The notes under the pieces: generated by a model | The model's input: the letters and a program-made list of their open reading frames with translations, nothing else | Told to the model about the DNA's origin: nothing | Database searches by the model: none | Translations under genes and position numbers: made by a program | Shown: piece by piece, positions 1-7,034 of the stretch | Position numbering within the stretch: the stretch's first letter is position 1 | Layout of the letters: each line of letters begins with the position of its first letter | Source of the DNA: Haloferacaceae archaeon | GTDB taxonomy: Archaea > Halobacteriota > Halobacteria > Halobacteriales > Haloferacaceae | NCBI GenBank assembly: GCA_003554115.1 | Contig: PWFE01000157.1 | Location: forward strand, 1 to 23,183 | DNA: 23,183 bases | Reading direction: 5' to 3'

Positions 1-108
1 CCGCCACTGCTGGAGCGATTGACCGAGGACGCTCAGAAGATCCACCAGCAACGACCGATCTTGCAAGAGACACTCGCCACCGCTACGCAACCGAGGTGTG
101 AGTCTTAG
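1..108 (+). CDS. 3' end of an unidentified gene (partial)
   Basis: Frame 1 is open from the window edge to a TAG at 106-108 and would encode the last 35 residues of a protein ending in ATQPRCES. G/C is favoured at third codon positions in this frame more than in frame 3, which is also open until a TGA at 99-101. The peptide is helix-prone and charged, and I recognise no family. It converges on the cbiL-like gene and the two reading frames overlap by 4 bases. The cbiL-like protein seems to lack its usual C-terminus, so this may be where unrelated DNA was joined. Confidence is low because only the tail is visible. Confidence 0.3.
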   Translation, partial: PPLLERLTEDAQKIHQQRPILQETLATATQPRCES

Positions 109-662
109 CTAAAGACGAATGAGGTTACCGCATACCCCGCCTCTTGGAGCTTCTCATCCGTTGCAGGCACGTCTGTCACCTTGAACAACACGAGACGATT
201 GGGACCAACCGGTGCCCCCCCATCGGATGCTTCTCGTAGCGTCAGCTCCGCTCCGGCCGGGATTTCGACATCGAGGGCAGTAGCGAAGGCCGTCACTGCC
301 GACACACCCGGGATAATTTCCAGTTCCACATCAGGATAGAACCGATCAAGGGTTCTGCGCAGGTGACCGAAGGTCGAGTACACGTTTGGATCGCCCAGAG
401 TGACGAAAGCAGCTGTCCCATTGCGGGCCGCCGGTGCAACCTCGGAAGCGGCCTGCTTCCACGCGCGGCGGAGCTGTTCTTCGTCGCGCGTCATCGGAAA
501 TTCGAGGTCGTCCAACTGCTCGCCATCGACATATTCTGCGGCAACGCCTCGCGATAGCCGACCCGGCGTGTACACCACGTTCGCCGATTCCAGTATTTTG
601 CGGGCACGCACGGTCACAAGGCCAGCATCCCCCGGTCCGAGACCGACACCGTAGAGGGTCAC
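105..662 (-). CDS. cbiL: CbiL-like cobalt-factor II C20-methyltransferase, probably C-terminally truncated
   Basis: Tetrapyrrole (corrin/porphyrin) SAM-dependent methylase. CbiL/CobI methylates C-20 of cobalt-factor II (precorrin-2) in cobalamin synthesis. Visible family motifs are the N-terminal GVGLGPGDAGLVT loop (residues about 5-17), the YTPGR segment, GDPNVYSTF at about 88-96 (the GDP-x-x-YST signature points to CbiL rather than other methylases), and IIPGVSAVTA at about 116-125. I chose a GTG start at 662 that overlaps the moaB stop (GTGA). A longer ATG version would add 36 residues running back through moaB and resembling nothing. The protein is then 185 residues, while CbiL is usually about 220-240. 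It stops after EAGYAVTSFVFS, before the usual final strand-helix region, and I found no continuation in the other frames. No other corrin-ring gene is in the window. Activity is therefore uncertain. Confidence 0.8.
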   Translation of the reverse strand: MTLYGVGLGPGDAGLVTVRARKILESANVVYTPGRLSRGVAAEYVDGEQLDDLEFPMTRDEEQLRRAWKQAASEVAPAARNGTAAFVTLGDPNVYSTFGHLRRTLDRFYPDVELEIIPGVSAVTAFATALDVEIPAGAELTLREASDGGAPVGPNRLVLFKVTDVPATDEKLQEAGYAVTSFVFS

Positions 663-1213
663 GGCTCCTCCACGGTGTGTCTCGTCGCCAACCCTGCGAG
701 ATGCGGTGCCTCCGGCAGTATGAGTTCCGTCATTCCGGTCCGAACAGCCGCACGACTCCCCGGAAGACAAAAGATCGGTGTTCCAGCGACAATGCCACCG
801 ATAGCTCTCGAAGCCATCGCTCGGTGACCGATCTCGTCGTAGGAGACGTTCCTGAACAACTCGCCGAAGCCCGGTATCTCCCGCTCAAAGAGGCCTTCAC
901 AGGCAACCGGTGTCACATCGTCCATTGTCATCCCGGTGCCGCCCGTCGTCACGATACAGTCGACGTCTCTGCGGCTCGCGAGCCGATCAACGGTTCCGCG
1001 AATCGTGGCAAAGTCGTCGCTGACGAGCGTTCGTGCCGTCACGCGACCACCTGAATCAGCGACGAGTTCGGCAGCGGTATCGCCGCCGGGATCGCTGCTC
1101 GGGTCACGCGATGTCGAGACGGTGACGATCGCGACATATAATGGATCGATAACATCATGTCCATCTTCGTCAGTACCACGACGGTCCTCAGTTGATAGCA
1201 AGTCGTCCGTCAT
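659..1213 (-). CDS. moaB: MoaB/MogA-family molybdopterin-binding protein
   Basis: 184 residues. The family binds molybdopterin, and members adenylylate it in molybdenum cofactor synthesis. The MoCF domain runs from about residue 27 to 175, with the TTGGTG loop at about 89-94 followed by MTMDDVTP, the GFGELFR segment, RAIGGIVAGTPIFCLPGS (glycine-rich PG loop) and AVRTGM. The first 25 residues are acidic and not conserved in character. The start ATG overlaps the stop of the upstream CobW gene (ATGA), and its own stop overlaps the cbiL start, so the genes are translationally coupled. A Moco enzyme placed between a COG0523 GTPase and a cobalamin methylase is unusual. It could be a moonlighting or low-metal backup copy of the chromosomal protein. 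The family call is firm; the role in this operon is inference. Confidence 0.85.
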   Translation of the reverse strand: MTDDLLSTEDRRGTDEDGHDVIDPLYVAIVTVSTSRDPSSDPGGDTAAELVADSGGRVTARTLVSDDFATIRGTVDRLASRRDVDCIVTTGGTGMTMDDVTPVACEGLFEREIPGFGELFRNVSYDEIGHRAMASRAIGGIVAGTPIFCLPGSRAAVRTGMTELILPEAPHLAGLATRHTVEEP

Positions 1214-2427
1214 AGTCGGAGTTCTTCGCCCTCACGCGTTGGAAACGGGTTCTCGATCGTATTCTCCGTCATGTCCGTGGCTTCAAGTATACACTCATCA
1301 AGTGCGTTGATGATAGTCTGTGCATCCATTTTTTGTCCGATCAGAACGATTTCGGTTTTTCGATCACCGTATTCGTGGTTCCAATCAGGTGATCGGGATT
1401 GTCGATAGTACTCCTGCTGATCCTCCGATAATGAGGCGATCCATCGGCCTGCAACCGTAATGTGAGTCTCTTGACCGGCACGCGAGAGTGTTAACGCATG
1501 GTCTGGACGCCCGGCCACATGCAGATAGCCCTTGGCTCGAACGACGCTTGCGGGCATCGTTTCCAAGGTAGCGACCAGTCGTTCAGGATGCATCGGACGC
1601 CGCTGTCGGTACATGAACGACTCGACCCCGTACTCCTCGGGCGGATGTACGTGATCGTCAGATCCGTGGTCATGACTGTGATTGGCGTCACTCTCGTGGT
1701 CGTCATCTGCATCAGTCGCGTGTGCTCTGTGGTGTTCGAGTGCCCGTTTCCAGCTCGGCGACTCGGAGACGGCTTCGACATCGAAACGATCCGTATCGAG
1801 CACGTCTTGGGGCCTGACCTGTCCGAACGAACTCGTGAGCACCGTGGACTCGGGCTGTAACGTTTTGAGCGTCTTGACCACGTAGTCCAGTTCCGTGTCA
1901 GTAACGAGATCCGTCTTGTTGATGACGAGCGTGTCACAGAATTCGACGCCTTCGACGATGAGATCCGAGAGCGGTCGTGTACCGTTCTCAGTTTTAGTAC
2001 GTCGGGACACCTCCCCCCCACTAAACACGTTGTAGAACTGCCGTGCGTTGACGACAGTAGTGACGCTGCTGAGGTCATAGAAGGTCGAAGCGTGGCTCTG
2101 AACAAACTGCCGGGCAACCGGTGCGGGCTCGGATATTCCCGACGGTTCGACGAGGAGATAGTCGAACTCTTCTTGCAGTGCGAGGTCAATGAGTGCCTGT
2201 TCGAAGGCTCCCTGGATTCCGCAGCAGATGCAGCCGTTCGAGAGTTCGACGACCTCCTTTTGATCATCGATGCGCCGCTCAATGAGATCCGCATCGACGT
2301 TCACCTCTCCCATTTCGTTAATAATAACCGCCGTATCGTAGTCGTGCTCACCGGAGAGGACGTGATTGAGCAGCGTGGTCTTGCCGGCACCGAGCGTTCC
2401 GGAAAGTACCGTAACTGGAACTCCCAT
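1210..2427 (-). CDS. CobW/COG0523 family metal-chaperone GTPase (paralogue 1, His-rich)
   Basis: 405 residues. COG0523 GTPases move Zn, Co or similar metals to client proteins or act under metal limitation. Seen: Walker A G-TLGAGKTT at residues 10-18, the switch region EMGEVNVDADL (38-48), the metal-binding GCICC motif (C66, C68, C69), the Walker B-like LLVEPSG (91-97), the NKTD guanine motif (170-173), and the C-terminal CobW domain from about 266. Between the two domains lies a His/Asp-rich insert (about 232-261, many HxH and DH pairs) that looks like a metal-loading linker. It is second in the operon: 8 bases after cobW paralogue 2 and overlapping moaB by 4 bases. Zinc or cobalt are the likeliest metals, but sequence alone does not choose between them. 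Confidence 0.9.
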   Translation of the reverse strand: MGVPVTVLSGTLGAGKTTLLNHVLSGEHDYDTAVIINEMGEVNVDADLIERRIDDQKEVVELSNGCICCGIQGAFEQALIDLALQEEFDYLLVEPSGISEPAPVARQFVQSHASTFYDLSSVTTVVNARQFYNVFSGGEVSRRTKTENGTRPLSDLIVEGVEFCDTLVINKTDLVTDTELDYVVKTLKTLQPESTVLTSSFGQVRPQDVLDTDRFDVEAVSESPSWKRALEHHRAHATDADDDHESDANHSHDHGSDDHVHPPEEYGVESFMYRQRRPMHPERLVATLETMPASVVRAKGYLHVAGRPDHALTLSRAGQETHITVAGRWIASLSEDQQEYYRQSRSPDWNHEYGDRKTEIVLIGQKMDAQTIINALDECILEATDMTENTIENPFPTREGEELRL

Positions 2428-2435
2428 TGCTACGC

Positions 2436-3644
2436 TCAGTCGTCCGCAAGCGCCAACTCTCGCTGGTCTTCAAGACTGAACGGATCGGGATACGTATTCC
2501 AATCGTCATCCATCTCGGCATCGCTCAGGAGACAGTCTTCGAGCCACGCTTCCAACTCCGCAGCCTCGAAGTCACGACCGATGAAGACGAGTTGGGCACC
2601 ACGGTCACCCCACTGGTCGTCCCAATCGTCTTCGAGCCCCGGAACGGCTTGGAAATAGCGCTGCTGTTGCTGTGCCGGAAGGTTCGCGATCCACTGGCCT
2701 TTCGGGCCTGCCCGGACCGATTGACCGGCTTTGTCAAGCCCCATAGCGACATCTTCGCGACCGGCCGACCAGAAGAAGCCCTTTGCGCGAATGACTGCCG
2801 AGGGGAGGTGTCGGAGCAACTTCTCGAATCGCTCCGGGTGGAACGGGCGACCGGCGCGGAAGACGAACGATTCGACCCCGTGTTCCGCTGCCGCATCGTC
2901 GTGATGGTGGCCTTCCTGCAGTTCGTGTTTCCAGCCAGCGGAGTTCTGTGCCTCCTCAAAGTCGAATCGACCCGTATCGAGGATCTCCGCGGGGTCGACG
3001 CTGCCGAACTCGGTACGGATGATCTTTGCACGCGGCTGGAGGACCTTGAGTACCGCTTCGATCTCATCGAGTTCGTCGTCGGGAACGAGATCACACTTGT
3101 TGAGCAGGAGCACGTCGCAGAACTCGATCTGATCGAGCAGCACCTCTTCGGGGATACGATCGGTTCCCGCGGCCGGGTCGTCGCTTGTAAGCGTCTTCCC
3201 CGAATCGAACCCTTGGTACATCGCGTGTGCGTCGACGACCGAGACCATCGTATCGAGATGGTAGTCTCCAGTCGGGTCGTACTCTGCGTGATCGAAACCG
3301 AGCGCAAACGTCTGGGCGACCGGGATAGGCTCGGATATCCCTGAGGATTCCACGAGCAGATAATCGAACTCGCGATTCTCGACGAGTGCACCGACGGCTT
3401 CGAGCATGTCGCCACGGAGCCGACAACAAATGCACCCGTTTGATAGCTCGATGATCTCCTCGTCGGCCTGGGACAGCTCCGACTGCCGTTCGACGTGATC
3501 GGCGTCGATATTTACTTCACCCATATCGTTTACGAGGACAGCGACCTCGTAGCCGTGGTCTTCGGTCAACAGGTGATTGAGCGTGGTCGTCTTGCCGGCA
3601 CCGAGCGCACCCGAGAGGACAGTGACTGGAATAGTCTGACTCAT
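2436..3644 (-). CDS. CobW/COG0523 family metal-chaperone GTPase (paralogue 2)
   Basis: 402 residues, first gene of the 3644-105 operon. Seen: Walker A GALGAGKTT (12-20), DMGEVNIDADH (40-50), GCICC with C71, C73 and C74, LLVESSG (96-102), NKCD (182-185), and a short HHH (246-248) linker before the C-terminal CobW domain that begins near HGVESFVF. By eye it is much closer to the third paralogue at 11275-12543 (shared GRFDFEEA, SAGW, EHGV-SFVF and HPERF blocks) than to its operon neighbour, which suggests an older split between the two types. Its promoter faces nikR across a 100-base gap that holds a candidate NikR-type operator. Confidence 0.9.
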   Translation of the reverse strand: MSQTIPVTVLSGALGAGKTTTLNHLLTEDHGYEVAVLVNDMGEVNIDADHVERQSELSQADEEIIELSNGCICCRLRGDMLEAVGALVENREFDYLLVESSGISEPIPVAQTFALGFDHAEYDPTGDYHLDTMVSVVDAHAMYQGFDSGKTLTSDDPAAGTDRIPEEVLLDQIEFCDVLLLNKCDLVPDDELDEIEAVLKVLQPRAKIIRTEFGSVDPAEILDTGRFDFEEAQNSAGWKHELQEGHHHDDAAAEHGVESFVFRAGRPFHPERFEKLLRHLPSAVIRAKGFFWSAGREDVAMGLDKAGQSVRAGPKGQWIANLPAQQQQRYFQAVPGLEDDWDDQWGDRGAQLVFIGRDFEAAELEAWLEDCLLSDAEMDDDWNTYPDPFSLEDQRELALADD

Positions 3645-3670
3645 CAGTTAGTGTTATGAACTACAAGGAC

Positions 3671-3676
3671 AAAATT
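3671..3676 (-). promoter_or_regulatory. TATA element of the cobW2-cobW1-moaB-cbiL operon
   Basis: AATTTT on the minus strand lies 27-32 bases upstream of the ATG at 3644. This is the distance expected for a haloarchaeal leaderless or nearly leaderless transcript. It sits 5 bases from the proximal edge of the bipartite element at 3682-3709. The call rests on position and composition only. Confidence 0.4.
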
Positions 3677-3681
3677 GTTTG

Positions 3682-3709
3682 TTATTACGAAATCTCTTGC
3701 GAGTCATAA
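3682..3709. promoter_or_regulatory. Candidate NikR-type operator in the cobW2/nikR divergent promoter
   Basis: TTATTA at 3682-3687 and TCATAA at 3704-3709 are separated by exactly 16 bases. Read on the minus strand this is TTATGA-N16-TAATAA. The E. coli NikR operator is GTATGA-N16-TCATAC, so both the spacing and the half-site shape fit a tetrameric ribbon-helix-helix regulator. The element sits 36 bases before the nikR start and 38 before the cobW2 start, next to the TATA region on both sides. Another TTATGA lies at 3654-3659. Three sister elements occur in the window, which is the main support. Confidence 0.5.
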
Positions 3710-3744
3710 TAAAACATATCCCGCTGGGGGCCGATCAATGCTAT

Positions 3745-4155
3745 ATGCCAGTCGTTAGCGTCTCAATGCCGGAATCACTGTTACAAGAACTCGACCAGTT
3801 CATCGATGATCACGGATATAGTGGTCGAAGTGAGGCGGTTAGGGAGGGCACGCGTGGATTGCTCGGAGAGTTCGACGACGTGGAGTATGAGGATCAAGAA
3901 ATCATCTGTATCATCACAACGATGTTCGACCATCACTCGGGTGCGGAGGCAACGCTCTCGGAGCTTCGCCATGCGAACCATGACCTCGTCACATCGAACG
4001 TTCACAGCCATGCGGGGAGTGCCTGTCTTGAGCTGTTCGTCGTCGAAGGACGTGTGGAGGAGATCAGCTCATACGTCTCCCGCCTCCGTGCCATTGATGG
4101 CGTTCAGACCGTCGAATATTCGGTCCTCACGGCGGACCACTCCGTGCTGGCCTAG
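3745..4155 (+). CDS. nikR: NikR-family nickel-responsive transcriptional regulator
   Basis: 136 residues: an N-terminal ribbon-helix-helix DNA-binding domain (VSVSMPESLLQELDQFI..., 4-45) and a C-terminal ACT-like metal-sensing domain. All four E. coli NikR nickel ligands have counterparts: H76 in LRHANHD, H87 and H89 in VHSHAG, and C94 in GSACLE (E. coli C95; the loop here is one residue shorter). Thus the sensor is expected to be functional. I chose the ATG at 3745 because MPVVSVSMPE begins the RHH strand; an upstream in-frame start would add 22 residues translated from promoter DNA. It is divergent from a COG0523 operon and close to a Znu-like transporter, so it may sense nickel, cobalt or zinc here. 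Autoregulation is likely given the operator at 3682-3709. Confidence 0.9.
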   Translation: MPVVSVSMPESLLQELDQFIDDHGYSGRSEAVREGTRGLLGEFDDVEYEDQEIICIITTMFDHHSGAEATLSELRHANHDLVTSNVHSHAGSACLELFVVEGRVEEISSYVSRLRAIDGVQTVEYSVLTADHSVLA

Positions 4156-4193
4156 GGGGAGCCGCTGTGTGTTCAGGACGATATTACTGGTTC

Positions 4194-4931
4194 TCAAGGC
4201 ATACGGGCCAGCACGTGACCGTCATGATAGGTGCAGTTACACCCATAATACGCCGTCAGATGACCGGCATTCTCGAACATATTCATAACCGTATCCGCCT
4301 GTGATCGGTCCATGACCTCGACGTTGACGACGGATCGTCGTCGTGTTTCAAGGGCATCAAGCGCGGCATCAGGTTCCAACCGGTCGGGCTGAAGCGCTTC
4401 GATGAGGACCGCTTCGACGGTCCGGTCTTCGAGCGTGGGAATCTCATCAGCCTCCATCGCTCGGGGGATAGCCGCGTCTTCATACACGTATTCAGCCACT
4501 TCCGGACCATCGAATGCCCGGATCAGTTCACGATCCGCCTGCCGCATACGTGTCACGATCAAAAAGAGATCAGTGTCGTATCCGGTGGCGATCTCCTCGT
4601 AGGCTGACACGGTATCGAGCGTATCAGGAGTAACGACGACGAAAGCGGTATCCAGCGAACCGACACATCGATCGAACGGCTCCGGCCCGGCGTCTGCGTC
4701 GACGACCGTCCACTCAATATCGAGTCCGGAGCGGTCTGGGGTCCCTCGATCCGACTCGCTGTCGACGAACGCTTCAGCTGATCCCAACACCGATACATGC
4801 GTCCGATCTGCAAGCCGATCCGCGACCAACGTGGCAACAGTCGTCTTGCCGCTGCGGTGCGCGCCAAAAAAGCCGATTCGTCGCACTGATTCGTCCGTGG
4901 CTGATCGTCGATCAAGGGGGTGTAGTTCCAT
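4194..4931 (-). CDS. CooC/MinD-like P-loop protein with C-terminal Cys/His metal-site motif
   Basis: 245 residues. P-loop GAHRSGKTT at 23-31 is preceded by the strand RRIGFF. The strand WTVVDADAGPEPFD gives a Walker-B-like region, and AFVVVTPDTLDTVSAYE plus LFLIVTRM resemble the SIMIBI (ParA/MinD/CooC) fold. The last 16 residues hold C231-x-C233-x2-H236-x2-H239, a possible metal site. CooC ATPases load nickel into CO dehydrogenase and use a CxC at the dimer interface, so a metal-insertion role is plausible but not shown. The second lysine of deviant Walker A motifs (KGGxGK) is absent; the corresponding position is a histidine (AHRSGK). It has its own promoter in the 138-base gap after znuB, with a copy of the shared operator. 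A generic P-loop kinase or GTPase is the alternative. Confidence 0.6.
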   Translation of the reverse strand: MELHPLDRRSATDESVRRIGFFGAHRSGKTTVATLVADRLADRTHVSVLGSAEAFVDSESDRGTPDRSGLDIEWTVVDADAGPEPFDRCVGSLDTAFVVVTPDTLDTVSAYEEIATGYDTDLFLIVTRMRQADRELIRAFDGPEVAEYVYEDAAIPRAMEADEIPTLEDRTVEAVLIEALQPDRLEPDAALDALETRRRSVVNVEVMDRSQADTVMNMFENAGHLTAYYGCNCTYHDGHVLARMP

Positions 4932-4937
4932 CTAGCG

Positions 4938-4962
4938 TTAACAACTACACCGCCCTTGTTAA
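4938..4962. promoter_or_regulatory. Inverted repeat upstream of the P-loop gene
   Basis: TTAACAA (4938-4944) and TTGTTAA (4956-4962) form a perfect 7-bp inverted repeat with an 11-base spacer, 7-31 bases before the start codon at 4931. Its right arm overlaps the TATA-like TTATTAA and the bipartite element at 4959-4986. It is a plausible repressor site. AT-rich promoter DNA makes chance symmetry possible. Confidence 0.35.
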
Positions 4963-4986
4963 TAATTCTTGCTTTCAACTTGATAA
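4959..4986. promoter_or_regulatory. Candidate NikR-type operator before the P-loop gene
   Basis: TTAATA (4959-4964) and TGATAA (4981-4986) are separated by 16 bases. Read toward the gene this is TTATCA-N16-TATTAA. The spacing and distance to the start codon (28 bases) match the other three copies. It is the weakest copy, because the proximal half is TATTAA rather than TAATAA and overlaps the likely TATA box. Confidence 0.35.
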
Positions 4987-5069
4987 GACCGTACCAAGGA
5001 TTGAGGCCTTGTCGATGATCGCCGGAGGGACAACACGCCGTCACGGCAAACGGAACGGGCGCTTTCGGA

Positions 5070-6233
5070 TCAGTGCATCGATATCGTCGGGACCGATCGA
5101 TTGGAAACGACGATCGCAAGAACGTAGATACCGATCGCGATCATCACGATCGACCCGCCGGGAGGAAGGGACGCAACGACGGAAAACACAAGCCCGATGA
5201 AGGCGGAGATCTGTCCGAAAATAATCGCGAGCACCACCGTCTCGCGGAAACTGACTCCGATTTGGGAGGCCGCGGCTGCCGGCACGACAAGCATCGCTGC
5301 GACAAGGATCACCCCGAGGATCTGCATCGCCCCCACTACCACGACGGCCGTCATCACCACGAGAAGGGTAGTGTATCGTGTGACCGGAAGTCCGGCCACC
5401 CGTGCGGCCTCCTCATCGAAGGTGATGAAGACGAACTGCTTGAAATAGACGGCGACGATGACGGCGACCAACACGCTGATCAGGGCGATCAACCGCGCTC
5501 CCTGTGTAGTCACAATGGCCAGACTCCCGAAGAGAAAGCCCTCGATATCTATCGATATCGGCGCGAAGTCGCGACTCCAACTGATAAGTAGCGTCCCCAT
5601 CGCGAAGCTTCCCGACAGAACGATCGCAATTGGGACGTCCCCATAGCTATCCGAATGTTGACTCAACCATTGCAACCCGAGTGCCCCGAGTGCGCTCACG
5701 ACCAGCGCGACGAACAGGAGTCCACCCTGTGAACCGAGATCCACGAACACCAAACTTCCCGCCCAGCCGGTGAACGCGACAACCAAGACGCCGGCGGCAA
5801 CGCCGGCAAACGCCGTATGTGCGAGCGTCTCACCGATCAGGGCCATCTGTTGGTGGATCAGGAACGTCCCAAGAATGGGAGCCACAAACCCGATAAGCAG
5901 ACCGGCCGCGAGGGCACGCCACGTGCTCCCGAAGCTGAAAACGATAGTCCCAAACCAGAAGTCAAGCCACTGTCCGACGATGAGATACTGATCATAGAGT
6001 ATCGACATCCCCCCAATCGATCCTCGCAGCCACTCCGCGAGGAGAAAAAGCACCATTACCGCGGTCAACAACCCAAATAGACCTCCCGCGACAGCCTCAA
6101 CCCTGCCACGAAACCGACCGGTACGCCTGTCTGTCGCTGTAGCGACACCATCCGTGTCGACAGTACCCGTGTCGCTATTCGTGCCGGTGGTAACGGTACC
6201 ACCGTCCGCGCCGACTGGCTCGTCGCTACTCAT
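5070..6233 (-). CDS. znuB: ZnuB-like metal ABC transporter permease
   Basis: 387 residues, ABC-3 family permease for Zn/Mn-type metals. A polar N-terminal extension of about 44 residues (rich in Thr, Asp and Gly) precedes about eight or nine hydrophobic segments. Landmarks are GLLIGFVAPILGTFLIHQQMALIGETLAHTAFAGVA (the conserved cytoplasmic coupling region), VPIAIVLSGSFAMG, FDEEAARVAGLPV, and the glycine- and alanine-rich LLVVMTAVVVVGAMQILGVILVAAMLVVPAAAA. The ATG overlaps the znuC stop (ATGA), so the two subunits are coupled. It ends the four-gene operon 9418-5070. The metal could be Zn, Mn or another divalent ion; the ZnuA-like partner and COG0523 genes favour Zn, while NikR nearby leaves Ni or Co open. 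Confidence 0.9.
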   Translation of the reverse strand: MSSDEPVGADGGTVTTGTNSDTGTVDTDGVATATDRRTGRFRGRVEAVAGGLFGLLTAVMVLFLLAEWLRGSIGGMSILYDQYLIVGQWLDFWFGTIVFSFGSTWRALAAGLLIGFVAPILGTFLIHQQMALIGETLAHTAFAGVAAGVLVVAFTGWAGSLVFVDLGSQGGLLFVALVVSALGALGLQWLSQHSDSYGDVPIAIVLSGSFAMGTLLISWSRDFAPISIDIEGFLFGSLAIVTTQGARLIALISVLVAVIVAVYFKQFVFITFDEEAARVAGLPVTRYTTLLVVMTAVVVVGAMQILGVILVAAMLVVPAAAASQIGVSFRETVVLAIIFGQISAFIGLVFSVVASLPPGGSIVMIAIGIYVLAIVVSNRSVPTISMH

Positions 6234-6973
6234 GGGTGATCATGGTGGAGAATCCCATGGTGCTTGCCGTATGCCTCGGTCAGGGCGTCGCTTTCGAGGA
6301 ATGTGGCCGATTCACCGTGATAATGAAGCGTCTGGTTGATACACGCCACGGTGTCTACGTGGGTCGTGATGATGTCAAGGTCGTGCTCAATAAGGACGAT
6401 GGTGATACCCTCCTCGTTTAGTTCCGAGAGCAACCCGTAGAACGCTTCTCTGGAACTCGCATCGACGCCGACGGTCGGCTCATCAAGCGCCAATAGATCC
6501 GCTTCGGAGGCGAGCGCACGGGCGATGAACGCCCGCTGGCGCTGCCCACCTGAAAGACGGTCGATCCGGTGCCCTGCGAGGCCGGCGATGTCGACCCGTT
6601 CCAGCGCGTCGTCGATAATCCGGCGATCGGACGATCGTAACCCCCGGCGACCCCGGTGGGCGTAGCGACCCATCTCGACGACCTCCTCGACCGTTATCGG
6701 CATCGCGACATCCGTGTCCGTCGACCGTTGGGACACGTATCCGATTCGCTCGCCACCGGAAAACGTGGCGGTTGGCTCCCCAAACAGTTGGACGGTTCCA
6801 CGGTCCGGCTGTATCAGCCCAAGCATCAATTTCAGTAGGGTAGTCTTGCCGGAGCCGTTCGGTCCGATGAGGCCGATGTACTGGCCCTCATCGATCGTCA
6901 GGCTTACATTTTTAAGCGCAAGCTCGGTGTCGTAACCGAACCAGACGTCCTCCACGTCGACGACGGTCGTCAT
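6230..6973 (-). CDS. znuC: ZnuC-like metal ABC transporter ATP-binding protein
   Basis: 247 residues with every ABC ATPase motif in order: Walker A GPNGSGKTT (37-45), Q-loop Q82 in GYVSQRS, signature LSGGQRQR (140-147), Walker B LLALDEP (160-166) with the catalytic E165, D-loop VGVD, and H-loop H197 in VLIEHD. The end of the protein is His-rich (YGKHHGILHHDH), which may bind metal or allow feedback. It powers the ZnuB-like permease with which it overlaps by 4 bases. A 61-base gap separates it from the znuA-like gene, with no obvious terminator. Confidence 0.92.
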   Translation of the reverse strand: MTTVVDVEDVWFGYDTELALKNVSLTIDEGQYIGLIGPNGSGKTTLLKLMLGLIQPDRGTVQLFGEPTATFSGGERIGYVSQRSTDTDVAMPITVEEVVEMGRYAHRGRRGLRSSDRRIIDDALERVDIAGLAGHRIDRLSGGQRQRAFIARALASEADLLALDEPTVGVDASSREAFYGLLSELNEEGITIVLIEHDLDIITTHVDTVACINQTLHYHGESATFLESDALTEAYGKHHGILHHDHP

Positions 6974-7034
6974 TTCGAACCAGTACGAAACCCTAGCGGA
7001 CAGCGGTCCCCGTTGGGAGTGTGAATGAGCGTGA

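Noticed and set aside
3654..3709. TTATGA at 3654 paired with TCATAA at 3704 as one operator
   Set aside because: The spacer would be 44 bases, unlike any known NikR site. Pairing TTATTA at 3682 with TCATAA gives the 16-base spacing shared by three other promoters.
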